A DNA stretch of 64,000 nucleotides from Maricurvus nonylphenolicus (GTDB lineage: Bacteria > Pseudomonadota > Gammaproteobacteria > Pseudomonadales > Cellvibrionaceae): contig NZ_AP031498.1 in NCBI RefSeq assembly GCF_042854845.1, positions 3,534,001-3,598,000 of the forward strand, read 5' to 3'. The translations under genes and the position numbers were made by a program. This document shows positions 18,111 through 27,014 of the stretch, piece by piece. Position 1 is the first letter of the stretch. Each line of letters opens with the position of its first letter. The notes beneath the pieces were generated by a model. That model searched no databases and was not told the origin of the DNA. It saw only the letters and a program-made list of their open reading frames with translations.

Positions 18111-19607
18111 ATGAATACATACGATGCCATCGTCATAGGCGCAGGTAACGGAGGGTTGGTCGGTGCTCTGACTCTCGCCAAAGCCGGCAAAAAAGTCCTG
18201 TTACTGGAAAAACACAATATTCCCGGTGGCGCTGCCACCACCTTTGTCCGTGGCCGCTTCGAATTTGATGTAGCCCTGCATACCCTGTGGGGAATCGGCA
18301 CCGACGACAACAAAGGTGCCCTGCGCGAGATTTTTGAAAAACTGGATGTCTACGACAAGCTGGAATTTGTCGAGCAGAAAGAGATTTTTACCCTCAATGT
18401 AAAAGACCGTTTTAAAGCGGACTTCCCCTACGAAAAGTCTGCCTACCTCGACACCCTGTGTGCTATTAGCCCCGATGAAGCAGATAACATTCGCGCCTAT
18501 CAGGATCTTCTCGATCGAATGGCAGAAGAGTTTTATCGCCTCTATGACCACCTCGGTGAAGATATTAACGAAGAAAACTTCCCTCTAATGTTTGAAATGG
18601 GCGCCCGATCCGGTGAAGAAGTTCTACACAGCTATATCAAACACCCGGTTATCCGAGCAGCCTATTCCATTCTTGACGGTTACACCGGCATACATGTTTC
18701 GAAGATTCCGTTTTTGCTACTTGGCTGCCTGTACGAATTGGGCGGCGGCCATCACGTCAAAGGCGGCGCCCAGGCTATGTCGAATGCCATCATTGAAGAG
18801 TTTGAAGCCTGTGGCGGTCGAGTGATCTATCACGCCGAAGTGGATAAGATCAACATAGACAACAACCAGGTCACTGGTGTGCATTTAAAAGACGGGCGTG
18901 AATTCCAAGCCAATAGAATTCTTTCCAACGCCAATAAGGTACGCACCTACGTCGACTTTATTGACGAAAAACAAGTGCCTGAAAGCCTGTTTATGAACCT
19001 CAAGCCATCCAAACCTGGCTCTTCCATTTTTGCTCTGTATATCGGACTTAACTGCTCCCCCGACAAAATTGGCCTGGAAAACGGTATCAACTATTTGATG
19101 GATCCTTCTATCAAATCCATTACCGCTGACGCCCGCAACAATAATATCGACTGGGCTAACTCGGTGTATATGTCCTGCTACAACATCGATGATCCCGATT
19201 ACAGCGAACCCAACACCAGCGCTATTACCGTATTGGTAGGTAACAACGTCGAGCCCTGGATGAACCTGTCCCAGCAGGAATACCATGACCGTAAATTTAA
19301 ACTCGCCGACAACGTATTAGATCTGCTGGAGAAGTTTCACCCCGGCATCCGGGATCATATCGAAGAGCTCGAGTTATCCACACCCTTAACTCATATGCGT
19401 TACCTGGGTTCACCCGGTGGAGCTATTTATTCTCACTCCGCCAATTTTAAAGACCTGATCACCAACAAACTGGATCCTCGTTCACCGATTGAAGGCCTTT
19501 ATTTCTGCGGCGCCTCGATTATTGTTGGTGGGTTTAATGGTACCTATATGACCGGACACTCAGTGGGTTCACTGATGCTGAAAGAAATGACCGAGGAGGC
19601 AGCGTAA
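18111..19607 (+). CDS. CrtI/phytoene-desaturase-like FAD oxidoreductase
   Basis: 498 residues. The N-terminal dinucleotide fold VIGAGNGGLVGALTLAKAGK leads into the CrtI signature LLEKHNIPGGAATTFVRG. The C-terminal FAD motif is GLYFCGASIIVGGFNGTYMTGHSVG. The family includes phytoene desaturases, carotenoid isomerases and retinol saturases, which add or remove hydrogen at isoprenoid double bonds. There are no other carotenoid genes here. Its stop overlaps the next start by one base (TAATG), which tightly couples it to a flavin/2Fe-2S reductase. I infer a catabolic alkene reductase or desaturase with its own electron donor. AGGAG precedes the ATG. Confidence 0.85.
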   Translation: MNTYDAIVIGAGNGGLVGALTLAKAGKKVLLLEKHNIPGGAATTFVRGRFEFDVALHTLWGIGTDDNKGALREIFEKLDVYDKLEFVEQKEIFTLNVKDRFKADFPYEKSAYLDTLCAISPDEADNIRAYQDLLDRMAEEFYRLYDHLGEDINEENFPLMFEMGARSGEEVLHSYIKHPVIRAAYSILDGYTGIHVSKIPFLLLGCLYELGGGHHVKGGAQAMSNAIIEEFEACGGRVIYHAEVDKINIDNNQVTGVHLKDGREFQANRILSNANKVRTYVDFIDEKQVPESLFMNLKPSKPGSSIFALYIGLNCSPDKIGLENGINYLMDPSIKSITADARNNNIDWANSVYMSCYNIDDPDYSEPNTSAITVLVGNNVEPWMNLSQQEYHDRKFKLADNVLDLLEKFHPGIRDHIEELELSTPLTHMRYLGSPGGAIYSHSANFKDLITNKLDPRSPIEGLYFCGASIIVGGFNGTYMTGHSVGSLMLKEMTEEAA

Positions 19608-20785
19608 TGAACTATCGCTTCGACAAACAGAGCTTCGACAAACTCAACGGTATAGATGAAATCCGCGAAGAGATTCGCGCCCTGCAAAAATTCAACCCGG
19701 ATCCCCGCGCCGACAAAGGATTAGTCGATAGAGCCGTTGCTCAATACCATCCCCACGGTATAAAAGTACGCGTCAGCGAGATTATTGAAGAAACACCTTC
19801 CTGTAAAATACTGCGTTTACGTCCCGTGGAAGGTTTGCTACCGCCATTTATCCCAGGCCAATATATAAACTTGGCGTTGAAAATCGATGGCAAACACACC
19901 AGTCGCGCCTACTCCATCGCTTCTGCCCCTAGCCAGCGTGGTTACTATGAAATCGCAGTACGCCACAAACCCGACGGTTATGTAACGCACTACCTGCTGG
20001 AAAAACTGACCGTTAATGAAGAGCTGGAAATCTCAGCACCTGCTGGCCAGTTCTATTACAACCCGTTGATCCACGGCAAAGAAATTGCTCTCGTAGGTGG
20101 TGGTAGCGGCATCACACCGTTTATGAGCATCGTCGAACACTACTACGAGAAAAATGACCCTGATCTGAAAATCGATTTGATCTATGGTTGTGCCGACGAA
20201 AACGATGTTATTTACGGTAAAAAGCTGCAAGCCATTGCCGAACAATTTCCCAACTTCAACTTTCATCTGGTGATATCGAACCCTTCTGAAAGCTACGAGG
20301 GTTTAACGGGCTTTATTACCGCTGATTTGTTACAGCAAGTGTTGGGGGATGTGAACAAAAAACGCTTCTACCTTTGTGGCCCGGAAGTGATGTACCAGTT
20401 TGTCACAAAGGAACTGGAATCCCTGGGCGTTGATCGCAACAGCCTTAAGCGTGAAGTTCAAACCCCGCCGTCTGATCCAACACAATTGGAAGGCTGGCCT
20501 GAAGGTATCAGTAAAGATCAAACGTTTACCATAAAATTAACGGATGGGCGTGAACTGCAAGGAAGTGCTTCGGAGCCTGTTTTGAATACACTTGAACGTT
20601 ACGGAGTCTATGTACCTTCTGAATGCCGGGCTGGGGAATGCAGTATTTGCCGGGGGAAGGTAATTGCTGGAGATGTATATCTTCCTGCAAGCATGCGTTT
20701 ACGGAAGTCAGATCATCAATATAGATATGTACACCTTTGTGCAGCTTACCCCACCAGTGATATTACTATTCAACTTGATGTATAA
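19607..20785 (+). CDS. FAD/NAD(P)H and 2Fe-2S oxidoreductase (KshB/PaaE-type reductase)
   Basis: 392 residues in the order N-terminal extension (about 55 residues, no match recognised), FAD domain with RAYSIASAP, NAD(P) domain with GGGSGITPFMSIVEHYY and FYLCGPEVM, and C-terminal plant-type ferredoxin domain. The iron-sulfur ligands are the C-x4-C-x2-C of ECRAGECSICRG and the Cys of HLCAA. Such proteins pass electrons from NAD(P)H to an oxygenase or other acceptor, as KshB does for steroid 9-hydroxylase. No Rieske oxygenase lies here, so the CrtI-like protein translated immediately before it is the obvious partner. It is the last gene of the operon. Confidence 0.92.
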   Translation: MNYRFDKQSFDKLNGIDEIREEIRALQKFNPDPRADKGLVDRAVAQYHPHGIKVRVSEIIEETPSCKILRLRPVEGLLPPFIPGQYINLALKIDGKHTSRAYSIASAPSQRGYYEIAVRHKPDGYVTHYLLEKLTVNEELEISAPAGQFYYNPLIHGKEIALVGGGSGITPFMSIVEHYYEKNDPDLKIDLIYGCADENDVIYGKKLQAIAEQFPNFNFHLVISNPSESYEGLTGFITADLLQQVLGDVNKKRFYLCGPEVMYQFVTKELESLGVDRNSLKREVQTPPSDPTQLEGWPEGISKDQTFTIKLTDGRELQGSASEPVLNTLERYGVYVPSECRAGECSICRGKVIAGDVYLPASMRLRKSDHQYRYVHLCAAYPTSDITIQLDV

Positions 20786-20823
20786 CCCTTGGTATTGGGG
20801 TAATCACTAAGCGAGAAAATGGC

Positions 20824-20931
20824 GCTTGCGACCCATCATTACCTTCCTGGACACGCTTGTCGGCATCCATGCCCGCTCTGCGTCGGCGTCCTGCCTCCGA
20901 AGGTCCAGGAAGGTAATGATGGGTCACAAGC
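20824..20931. repeat. Long hairpin element A (29-bp arms, 50-base loop)
   Basis: Bases 20824-20852 and 20903-20931 are inverted repeats with one mismatch in 29. The loop is GC-rich and contains GGCATCCATGCC. It lies between the converging reductase and AraC genes. The T runs of a terminator are absent. A second element of similar plan but different sequence lies on the other side of the AraC gene (22101-22263). Confidence 0.85.
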
Positions 20932-20980
20932 TTAATATCACTATTGGTTATTCTTTCAAAAGAAACTGTAACCAATCTAG

Positions 20981-22015
20981 TTAATGCCTGAGAGTATTCT
21001 CTTTGGACTTTCTATAATCACCCGGAGATTGTCCCGTCCAGCGCCTAAACGCTCGATGAAAAGCCGCCGGAGAAGAAAAGCCCAACATATAAGCAATTTC
21101 AGAAAAGTTATGAATGGTATCACCGGCGTAACTTGTCGCGAGATCCCGACGGGTTTTATCCAGCAATTCCTGGTAGGTGGTATTTTCTTTCTTTAATCGA
21201 CGCCGTAACGTCCAGGTTGTCATACCCAACTTTTCCGCCACCTCGTCAATATCAGGTGGTTGAGCCGTTAGCAAAGGCATAATCACATTGGTAACCCGTT
21301 CGGTAAACAGGTTATCACTGGCCAGTAACGCCAACTCCTTCTCCGCCAAATCACGCGCTAAATTATGGCTATTGGCATTGCTATGCAACGCCGGCAGGTT
21401 AGCTACCTCGGTTTTAAAAACAACGGCATTTCTTTCTGCACCAAACACCACAGGACACTGGAAGTACGACTCAAACACATCGAGACAACCAATATCTTTG
21501 TATTCCAGCTCAACCCGCTTGGCCACATCAGTACGTCCAGTTGCTTGGCACACAATCTGATACCAAACCGCAATCGCATAATCGACACTGAAGTAATTGT
21601 ACTGATTGTAAGGAGGCATGGAGTAAAACTGACAAACAGGATTCCCCGTTGCTTCATCAAGATAAAATGAAGAACGCCCCCGTACATTGCGAGTCAGTAA
21701 TTCCTCAAACTCAATGTAACTCGCCAACGCATCGGATACTGTCGGCGCCGTATAAGCAACCCAACTCGCCAACCCCATACTACCCGCTTGAAAGTGCTTG
21801 CCCATTAACAATCCCAACCAGGGCTTACCAATCAGCTCAATAGCATCGCGGCTAATATGCATCAAACGCGACAAACTAATACGCGCATGAGGGTTTTCCA
21901 GCAGTGATTCTGAGAGCTCAAACCTCTCCATCCACGGTGCCGGATCCTTCCCCTCAGCAACAATCACCTCTTTGACCAACTGCAAAAAACTTACATGGAT
22001 ATAACCGTACTTCAT
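20981..22015 (-). CDS. AraC-family transcriptional regulator
   Basis: 344 residues from the ATG; a TTG three codons upstream is possible and neither has a clear ribosome-binding site. The N-terminal arabinose-binding-like domain contains GSMGLASWVAYTAPTVSDAL. The C-terminal DNA-binding domain shows IDEVAEKLGMTTWTLRRRLK and FSEIAYMLGFSSPAAFHRAFRR, closing with WTGQSPGDYRK. It belongs to the same OruR/ArgR-type group as the genes at 1706 and 37090. It faces the end of the 14818-20785 catabolic operon and is the nearest regulator to it. It is isolated by long hairpin elements on both sides. Confidence 0.87.
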   Translation of the reverse strand: MKYGYIHVSFLQLVKEVIVAEGKDPAPWMERFELSESLLENPHARISLSRLMHISRDAIELIGKPWLGLLMGKHFQAGSMGLASWVAYTAPTVSDALASYIEFEELLTRNVRGRSSFYLDEATGNPVCQFYSMPPYNQYNYFSVDYAIAVWYQIVCQATGRTDVAKRVELEYKDIGCLDVFESYFQCPVVFGAERNAVVFKTEVANLPALHSNANSHNLARDLAEKELALLASDNLFTERVTNVIMPLLTAQPPDIDEVAEKLGMTTWTLRRRLKKENTTYQELLDKTRRDLATSYAGDTIHNFSEIAYMLGFSSPAAFHRAFRRWTGQSPGDYRKSKENTLRH

Positions 22016-22100
22016 CAGCGTCAAAACCAGAAAAGCTAACCAGTATCAATAATATGCAACCAAGAGATAAAAATCCAAATTTAAAATTTGCACAGAACAA

Positions 22101-22263
22101 GGAGGCAGTCGGGGGAAGCTGATCGTAGCAATCAGCCCATCGCTTAAGCGGCCGGAAAAAGTCAGAGTAGTCGCCGAGGTTGTCTGAGCATCGCGAGTTT
22201 CCGAGGCGCTGACTTTTTCCGGCCGCTTATGGGCGCGAAGAGCAGCTTCCCCCGACTGCCTCC
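22101..22263. repeat. Long hairpin element B (nested arms, about 163 bases)
   Basis: The outer arms 22101-22121 and 22243-22263 are perfect 21-base inverted repeats. Inside them, 22135-22140 plus 22146-22165 pair with 22209-22228 plus 22229-22234, with a five-base bulge (CGCTT). That gives about 47 base pairs around a 43-base loop (22166-22208). It lies upstream of the AraC gene and before the oadB terminator. The plan resembles element A, but the arm sequences differ. Confidence 0.87.
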
Positions 22264-22314
22264 GCCTATAGGACTACAAATTTGGAGAACCTCCCACAAC
22301 GAAACTACAGACAC

Positions 22315-22353
22315 AAAAAAAGCCCGCACCTGAAAACCAGATGCGGGCTTTTT
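22315..22353 (-). terminator. Rho-independent terminator of oadGAB
   Basis: AGCCCGCACCTG (22321-22332) pairs with CAGATGCGGGCT (22338-22349) with one mismatch and a short loop. An A run lies to the left (the T run on the minus strand) and a T run to the right, so it can act in both directions. It is 27 bases past the oadB stop. Confidence 0.9.
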
Positions 22354-22379
22354 AAAAGCTCAAAGCTTAGAGGGAGAAA

Positions 22380-23696
22380 TTAACCACCCATACTCTGAAC
22401 CATAGAGATCATCACACCAGCAGCAACTGCGGAGCCGATTACACCGGCAACGTTCGGGCCCATAGCGTGCATCAGCAGGAAGTTCTGCGGGTTGTACTCA
22501 AGGCCAACCTTGTTAGATACACGCGCCGCCATAGGTACAGCGGATACACCGGCAGAACCAATCAGCGGGTTGATCTTCTGGGTGCTGAACTTGTTCATCA
22601 GCTTGGCCATGATCACGCCCATGCCAGTACCGATACCGAAAGCAACAATACCCAGCGCCATGATGCCCAGGGTTTTGGTATCCAGGAATACATCTGCCGC
22701 CAACTTGGAACCTACAGACAGGCCCAGGAAGATAGTGGTGATGTTGATCAGAGCATTCTGCGCAGTATCAGACAGACGATCTACCACGCCACACTCTTTC
22801 ATTAGGTTACCGAAACAGAACATACCCAGCAGCGGAGCTGCAGAAGGCAGGAAGATAGCCACCGCAATCAGAACGATGATTGGGAAAACAATCTTCTCAC
22901 GCTTGGATACAGTACGCAGCTGAGTCATCGCGATCTTACGCTCTTCCTCAGTGGTCAGCGCCTTCATGATAGGCGGCTGAATCATAGGTACCAGCGCCAT
23001 GTAAGAGTAGGCAGCAACCGCAATCGCACCCAGCAGCTCAGGCGACAGCAGAGAAGCTACGTAAATAGCTGTTGGGCCATCAGCACCACCGATAATACCG
23101 ATAGCAGCCGCATCAGCGATGGTGAAGTCCATCCAGCCCATATAGCTCATACCTACCGCGCCCATTACGGTCGCGAAGATACCGAACTGCGCTGCAGCAC
23201 CCAGGAACATAGTACGTGGGTTAGCCAGCAGAGGACCGAAGTCGGTCATGGCACCAACGCCCATGAAGATCAGCAGCGGAGCAATAGTGGAGCCAATGGC
23301 TACAGAGTAGAACTTGTAGAGCATGCCACTTTCGTAGCCAGCATTGGCTGCGATTTGGTTGGCCAGCAATACTTGCTCAGCAGGCGCATTCAGCATTGCT
23401 GCTTTAATGTCCTTGTAGCTTTCATAGCTGGTCATCTGCAAAGCATCAGCAATAGATTGCATCAACTCAGGGCCGCCCAACATGATGGCATTCTGAACTG
23501 ACGAATACGCCAGACCAGCGCCCGGAATGTTTGCCAGGATGCCACCAAAACCGATGGGTACCAGCAACAGCGGCTCAAAGTTTTTGTTAATGGCCAGCCA
23601 CAACAGCAGCAGGCCAATCAAGATCATAGCGACCTGACCTGGACCCTGAAATTGGGCCAGACCTGAATCGTTCCAAAGTCCGAGTAAAGCTTCCAT
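22380..23696 (-). CDS. oadB: Oxaloacetate decarboxylase, beta subunit (Na+ pump)
   Basis: 438 residues and strongly hydrophobic; this is the integral membrane subunit that decarboxylates carboxybiotin and drives two Na+ out of the cell. Family motifs visible are VPIGFGGILANIPGAG, the conserved IIGGADGPTAIYVASLLSP with its essential Asp, and GSAGVSAVPMAARVSNKVG with the conserved Asn/Ser region of the Na+ path. It lies 17 bases after oadA in the order G-A-B, the usual operon. GGGGG precedes the ATG at 23696. This pump fits a marine lifestyle with a sodium cycle, as does NhaD at 35670. Confidence 0.96.
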   Translation of the reverse strand: MEALLGLWNDSGLAQFQGPGQVAMILIGLLLLWLAINKNFEPLLLVPIGFGGILANIPGAGLAYSSVQNAIMLGGPELMQSIADALQMTSYESYKDIKAAMLNAPAEQVLLANQIAANAGYESGMLYKFYSVAIGSTIAPLLIFMGVGAMTDFGPLLANPRTMFLGAAAQFGIFATVMGAVGMSYMGWMDFTIADAAAIGIIGGADGPTAIYVASLLSPELLGAIAVAAYSYMALVPMIQPPIMKALTTEEERKIAMTQLRTVSKREKIVFPIIVLIAVAIFLPSAAPLLGMFCFGNLMKECGVVDRLSDTAQNALINITTIFLGLSVGSKLAADVFLDTKTLGIMALGIVAFGIGTGMGVIMAKLMNKFSTQKINPLIGSAGVSAVPMAARVSNKVGLEYNPQNFLLMHAMGPNVAGVIGSAVAAGVMISMVQSMGG

Positions 23697-23713
23697 TGAT
23701 AGAATCCCCCGGA

Positions 23714-25504
23714 TTAAGCGATGGTCAGCAGGGTGTCGCCGACGGCAACAGAGTCACCCTCTTTAACACTGACGCTACCAATGGTGCCGGTCTTAGGTGC
23801 ACGCACTTCGGTTTCCATCTTCATGGCTTCCAGAACGATGATCAGATCACCTTCCTGCACTGCCTGACCTGGAGTCGCGTATACCTTAAAGATGTTACCG
23901 GCCAACGGTGCAGCCAGAGGCTCACCACCGGTTACCGGAGCGCCACCCGCAGCAGGGGTTGCAGCAGCGGCACCACCAACAGGAGCAATACCAGTCAGAT
24001 CACCACCATTGGAAACGGTTACGGTGTAAGAAGCGCCTTCCACTTCAACGGTGTAAACTTCTTCGCCGGCGTCGTTAGTAACAACGGAGCTTTCTTTACC
24101 GGTAGGTGCAGGCTCGAACGCATCCGGGTTACCACGGTTTTCCAGGAACTTCAGGCCGATTTGCGGGAACAGTGCGTAAGTCAGAACGTCATCAATTTCC
24201 TGATCGCCTGTGGCCAGGTCGATGCCTTTCTCTTTCGCCAGACCTTGTACTTCAGCAACCAGCTTGTCCATCTCTGGCTCAATCAGGTCAGCTGGGCGAC
24301 AAGTAATGGCTTCAGCACCGTCCAGAACACGGTCTTGCAGTTCTTTGTTGTAGGCTTCAGGTGCTGCACCGTACTCACCTTTCAGAATTCCTTGAGTCTC
24401 TTTGGAGATAGACTTGTAACGCTCGCCAGTCAGCACGTTCAGAACCGCCTGGGTACCAACAATCTGAGAAGTTGGGGTTACCAGAGGAATGAAACCCAGA
24501 TCTTCACGAACACGTGGGATCTCAGCCAATACTTCACCAAACTTGTCTTCAGCGCCCTGATCTTTCAGCTGGCTTTCCATGTTGGTCAGCATGCCGCCAG
24601 GAACCTGAGCGGTCAGGATACGACCGTCGATGCCGCGCAGAGAACCTTCGAACTTGGCGTACTTCTTACGTACTTCACGGAAGTAGTTAGCCACTTCTTC
24701 CAGCTTGCCCAGATCCAGACCGGTGTCACGCTCCTGACCTTGCAGGATAGCAACAACAGACTCAGTGGGGCTGTGGCCGTACGTCATGGACATGGAAGAG
24801 ATCGCAGTGTCGATATTGTCGATACCGGCTTCAACACACTTCAGTGCAGTGGCGGTAGACAGACCAGTGGTGGCGTGACACTGCATGTGAATAGGAATAT
24901 CACAAGCAGCTTTCAGCTTGGTTACCAGCTCGAAGCCAGCGTATGGAGTCAGCAGGCCCGCCATATCTTTAATGGCAATGGAGTCTGCCCCCATGTCTTC
25001 AATTTTCTTACCCTGCTCTACCCACATGTCGATGGTGTGTACAGGGCTCAGGGTGTAAGCAATGGTACCCTGGGCGTGCTTGCCTTGTTTCTTAACAGCT
25101 TTCAGCGCGGTTTCGATGTTGCGCATGTCGTTCATGGCATCGAATACGCGGAAAACGTCAACGCCGTTTACCGCGCAACGCTCAACAAATTTTTCTACTA
25201 CGTCATCAGCGTAGTGACGGTAACCCAGGATGTTCTGGCCGCGGAACAGCATCTGCATCGGGGTTTTTGGCATAGCCTTTTTCAGTTCGCGGATACGAAC
25301 CCAAGGATCTTCGCCCAGGTAACGGATACAAGCATCGAAAGTAGCGCCGCCCCAGGTTTCCAGGGACCAGAAGCCTATATCATCCAGCTTGGCAGCGATT
25401 GGCAGCATGTCGTCCAGACGCATGCGGGTTGCAAACAGGGATTGGTGCGCATCGCGCAGAACCACGTCGGTAATACCTAATGGTGCTTTATTAGTCTCAC
25501 TCAT
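23714..25504 (-). CDS. oadA: Oxaloacetate decarboxylase, alpha subunit (carboxyltransferase-biotin carrier)
   Basis: 596 residues. The N-terminal carboxyltransferase TIM barrel begins with VVLRDAHQSLFATRMRLDDM and contains SIAIKDMAGLLTP and the metal ligands in IHMQCHATTGLS. A middle conserved PYC-OADA region is followed by an Ala/Pro/Gly linker (TPAAGGAPVTGG). The C-terminal biotinyl domain carries EAMKMET with biotin at Lys562. It transfers the carboxyl of oxaloacetate to biotin, giving pyruvate. It is cytoplasmic and docks on OadB through OadG. A 594-codon open frame lies antisense across the whole gene and is regarded as a codon-bias artefact. Confidence 0.96.
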   Translation of the reverse strand: MSETNKAPLGITDVVLRDAHQSLFATRMRLDDMLPIAAKLDDIGFWSLETWGGATFDACIRYLGEDPWVRIRELKKAMPKTPMQMLFRGQNILGYRHYADDVVEKFVERCAVNGVDVFRVFDAMNDMRNIETALKAVKKQGKHAQGTIAYTLSPVHTIDMWVEQGKKIEDMGADSIAIKDMAGLLTPYAGFELVTKLKAACDIPIHMQCHATTGLSTATALKCVEAGIDNIDTAISSMSMTYGHSPTESVVAILQGQERDTGLDLGKLEEVANYFREVRKKYAKFEGSLRGIDGRILTAQVPGGMLTNMESQLKDQGAEDKFGEVLAEIPRVREDLGFIPLVTPTSQIVGTQAVLNVLTGERYKSISKETQGILKGEYGAAPEAYNKELQDRVLDGAEAITCRPADLIEPEMDKLVAEVQGLAKEKGIDLATGDQEIDDVLTYALFPQIGLKFLENRGNPDAFEPAPTGKESSVVTNDAGEEVYTVEVEGASYTVTVSNGGDLTGIAPVGGAAAATPAAGGAPVTGGEPLAAPLAGNIFKVYATPGQAVQEGDLIIVLEAMKMETEVRAPKTGTIGSVSVKEGDSVAVGDTLLTIA

Positions 25505-25577
25505 AATAGGAGCCCACTCTTAATTTATAAAAAGCTTCAAAAGTCTTAAAAAAAGAAAATTCGGTTCGGTTTTTAAA

Positions 25578-25600
25578 CTGCTTCTATATAGAAGAAGCAA
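25578..25600 (-). other. Small hairpin between oadG and oadA
   Basis: GCTTCT and AGAAG(A)AGC form a short stem around ATAT in the 113-base oadG-oadA gap. It lacks a terminator T run and may tune the relative amounts of the subunits; this is only a possibility. Confidence 0.3.
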
Positions 25601-25617
25601 TACAGCTCAGCTAACCG

Positions 25618-25866
25618 CTACTTGTTTTTAGCGCGATGCTGATCAACAGCCGCTTTAATGATCGCCAGCAGTTTGGGATCGTTAACGCCAGCCGCAGGTG
25701 CTGCCGCAGGCTGAGGTACCGCAGGGGCTTCAGGCTCTGGGAAAAACCGGCTTATGACGGAAGACATGATGGTGGTCGCGATGACCAGAACGGTCAGGAA
25801 CACAAACACTGTGCCCATTCCGAAGAGCATCAGATCGACGCCCTGTTGCATGATGGTTTCTTGCAT
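25618..25866 (-). CDS. oadG: Oxaloacetate decarboxylase, gamma subunit
   Basis: 82 residues with one N-terminal membrane helix (MLFGMGTVFVFLTVLVIATTI), a Pro/Ala-rich linker and a short C-terminal tail. OadG assembles the complex by joining OadA to OadB and binds the metal. It is the first gene of oadGAB. GAGG lies upstream of the ATG at a slightly long distance. A small stem (GGCCTGA/TCAGGCC, 25897-25923) lies in its leader. Confidence 0.92.
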   Translation of the reverse strand: MQETIMQQGVDLMLFGMGTVFVFLTVLVIATTIMSSVISRFFPEPEAPAVPQPAAAPAAGVNDPKLLAIIKAAVDQHRAKNK

Positions 25867-26416
25867 GGTGTAACCAGCCTCTTAATTACGGGATCAGGCC
25901 TGAATTTTTGTGGAAATCAGGCCCCTGGAACGCCGATATGCCTCCATATCATGGAGAGTCTCGCCAGCTCCTTACTCGTTAGTGCTGTGTTTGCCAGGGT
26001 GTTAGGCCCTACATCTTGGACAATGGTGTTCGTCAAAATGCTGTAAACGCAGCTTCCCCTTTGTAGGGGGCGCAGAAATGTAGCTTGATCGCTTTTTGTA
26101 GGCAAACTTTTCGTATTACTACAAAAACCGTATTTACTACAAACACAAAACACTTATAAATCAACAAGTTAGATCAACAACAATGTAAAACTTGAACTAC
26201 AACATGCATGTTGTAGCACTACATGAATACATTTTCCATGCTTTTAGTAGGGATTGGCGCCCGACTTTGCCTACTTAGTAAACAAAGCCGCTAAATGAAG
26301 TGATGAATAATCACTGATCAGAGGTGTTAGTTGACTGAAATAGCTCACTTTTGTAGTCGGCAGGGGAAGAAAAACCTTCAAACTACAAATCCCTGTCAAA
26401 AAACTACAAGAATGTA
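25867..26416. promoter_or_regulatory. 550-base oadGAB upstream region with clustered TTGTAG/CTACAA
   Basis: No gene is visible. The hexamer TTGTAG or its complement occurs at 26061, 26096, 26119, 26137, 26197, 26211, 26351, 26383 and 26404. Less than one copy would be expected by chance in this length. Two copies make the perfect 20-base palindrome CTACAACATGCATGTTGTAG (26197-26216). Several sit in AT-rich tracts. The region can control only oadGAB, since the gene at its other end terminates there. A multi-site DNA-binding regulator is inferred; no binding protein is identified. Confidence 0.6.
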
Positions 26417-26842
26417 TTAACCCTCTCGAAGTCTGGCCGCCAGAACCGATAAATCAGCAATGGGCTTGTGCAAAATATCATCAGCTGTCATTCCTTGGGC
26501 CAGAAGATCCTCGGGCAAGACATATTCAAGTGAGCCGGTGTGAATAACGCAACGCAGTTCAGGGCAAATCTGCAGGGCACTGCGAATAAACTCTTCACCA
26601 CTCATGCCAGGCAAGCGCATATCGACGATAGCCGATAAAGGCGAACTGTTCCCCTGCCGATCCTGCAACCAACGGATGCCCTCTTCAGCTGAATCCACAG
26701 CTGTGACGGTGAAACCTTCATCATCCAGATAAGCGGAAAGGTTTTCACGCACCATCGCTTCATCGTCAACAAGTAATATGTCGGGGGAATTAATAGCCAA
26801 AGGGATTTGGCCTTGTGAGGTACTCACAGAAATTGAGGTCAT
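26417..26842 (-). CDS. Stand-alone response regulator receiver protein
   Basis: About 141 residues from the ATG at 26842, which has AGGAG at suitable distance; in-frame starts further upstream (GTG/ATG near 26870-26932) would add up to 30 residues. A single CheY-like domain is present: acidic pocket LLVDDEAMV, phosphoacceptor Asp in AIVDMRLPGMSGEEF, Thr in VIHTG and Lys in ILHKPI. There is no output domain, so it must act by protein interaction, like CheY or a phosphorelay shuttle. No histidine kinase gene is nearby. Divergent from dusC. Confidence 0.85.
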   Translation of the reverse strand: MTSISVSTSQGQIPLAINSPDILLVDDEAMVRENLSAYLDDEGFTVTAVDSAEEGIRWLQDRQGNSSPLSAIVDMRLPGMSGEEFIRSALQICPELRCVIHTGSLEYVLPEDLLAQGMTADDILHKPIADLSVLAARLREG

Positions 26843-27014
26843 AATTCCATTCTCCTCTCGGGGTTGATCCATCACCCCATCGCGGCCCGATGCGATTACC
26901 TCCTTTACCAACTTCGCATTTTTTACAGGCAAGTTTTAGTGGTTTCTATTCATATTAGGTAGAATATCGCCACATTTCCAATCTGTGTCTGTTTTTTTAC
27001 GGTTTTTTGTCCCG

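Noticed and set aside
20824..22263. Long hairpins as integron attC sites or CRISPR repeats
   Set aside because: No GTTRRRY core, no integrase and no regularly spaced identical repeats are present.
23696..25480. A 594-codon plus-strand frame antisense to oadA
   Set aside because: It mirrors the codon pattern of oadA, has no family motif and overlaps a certain gene completely.
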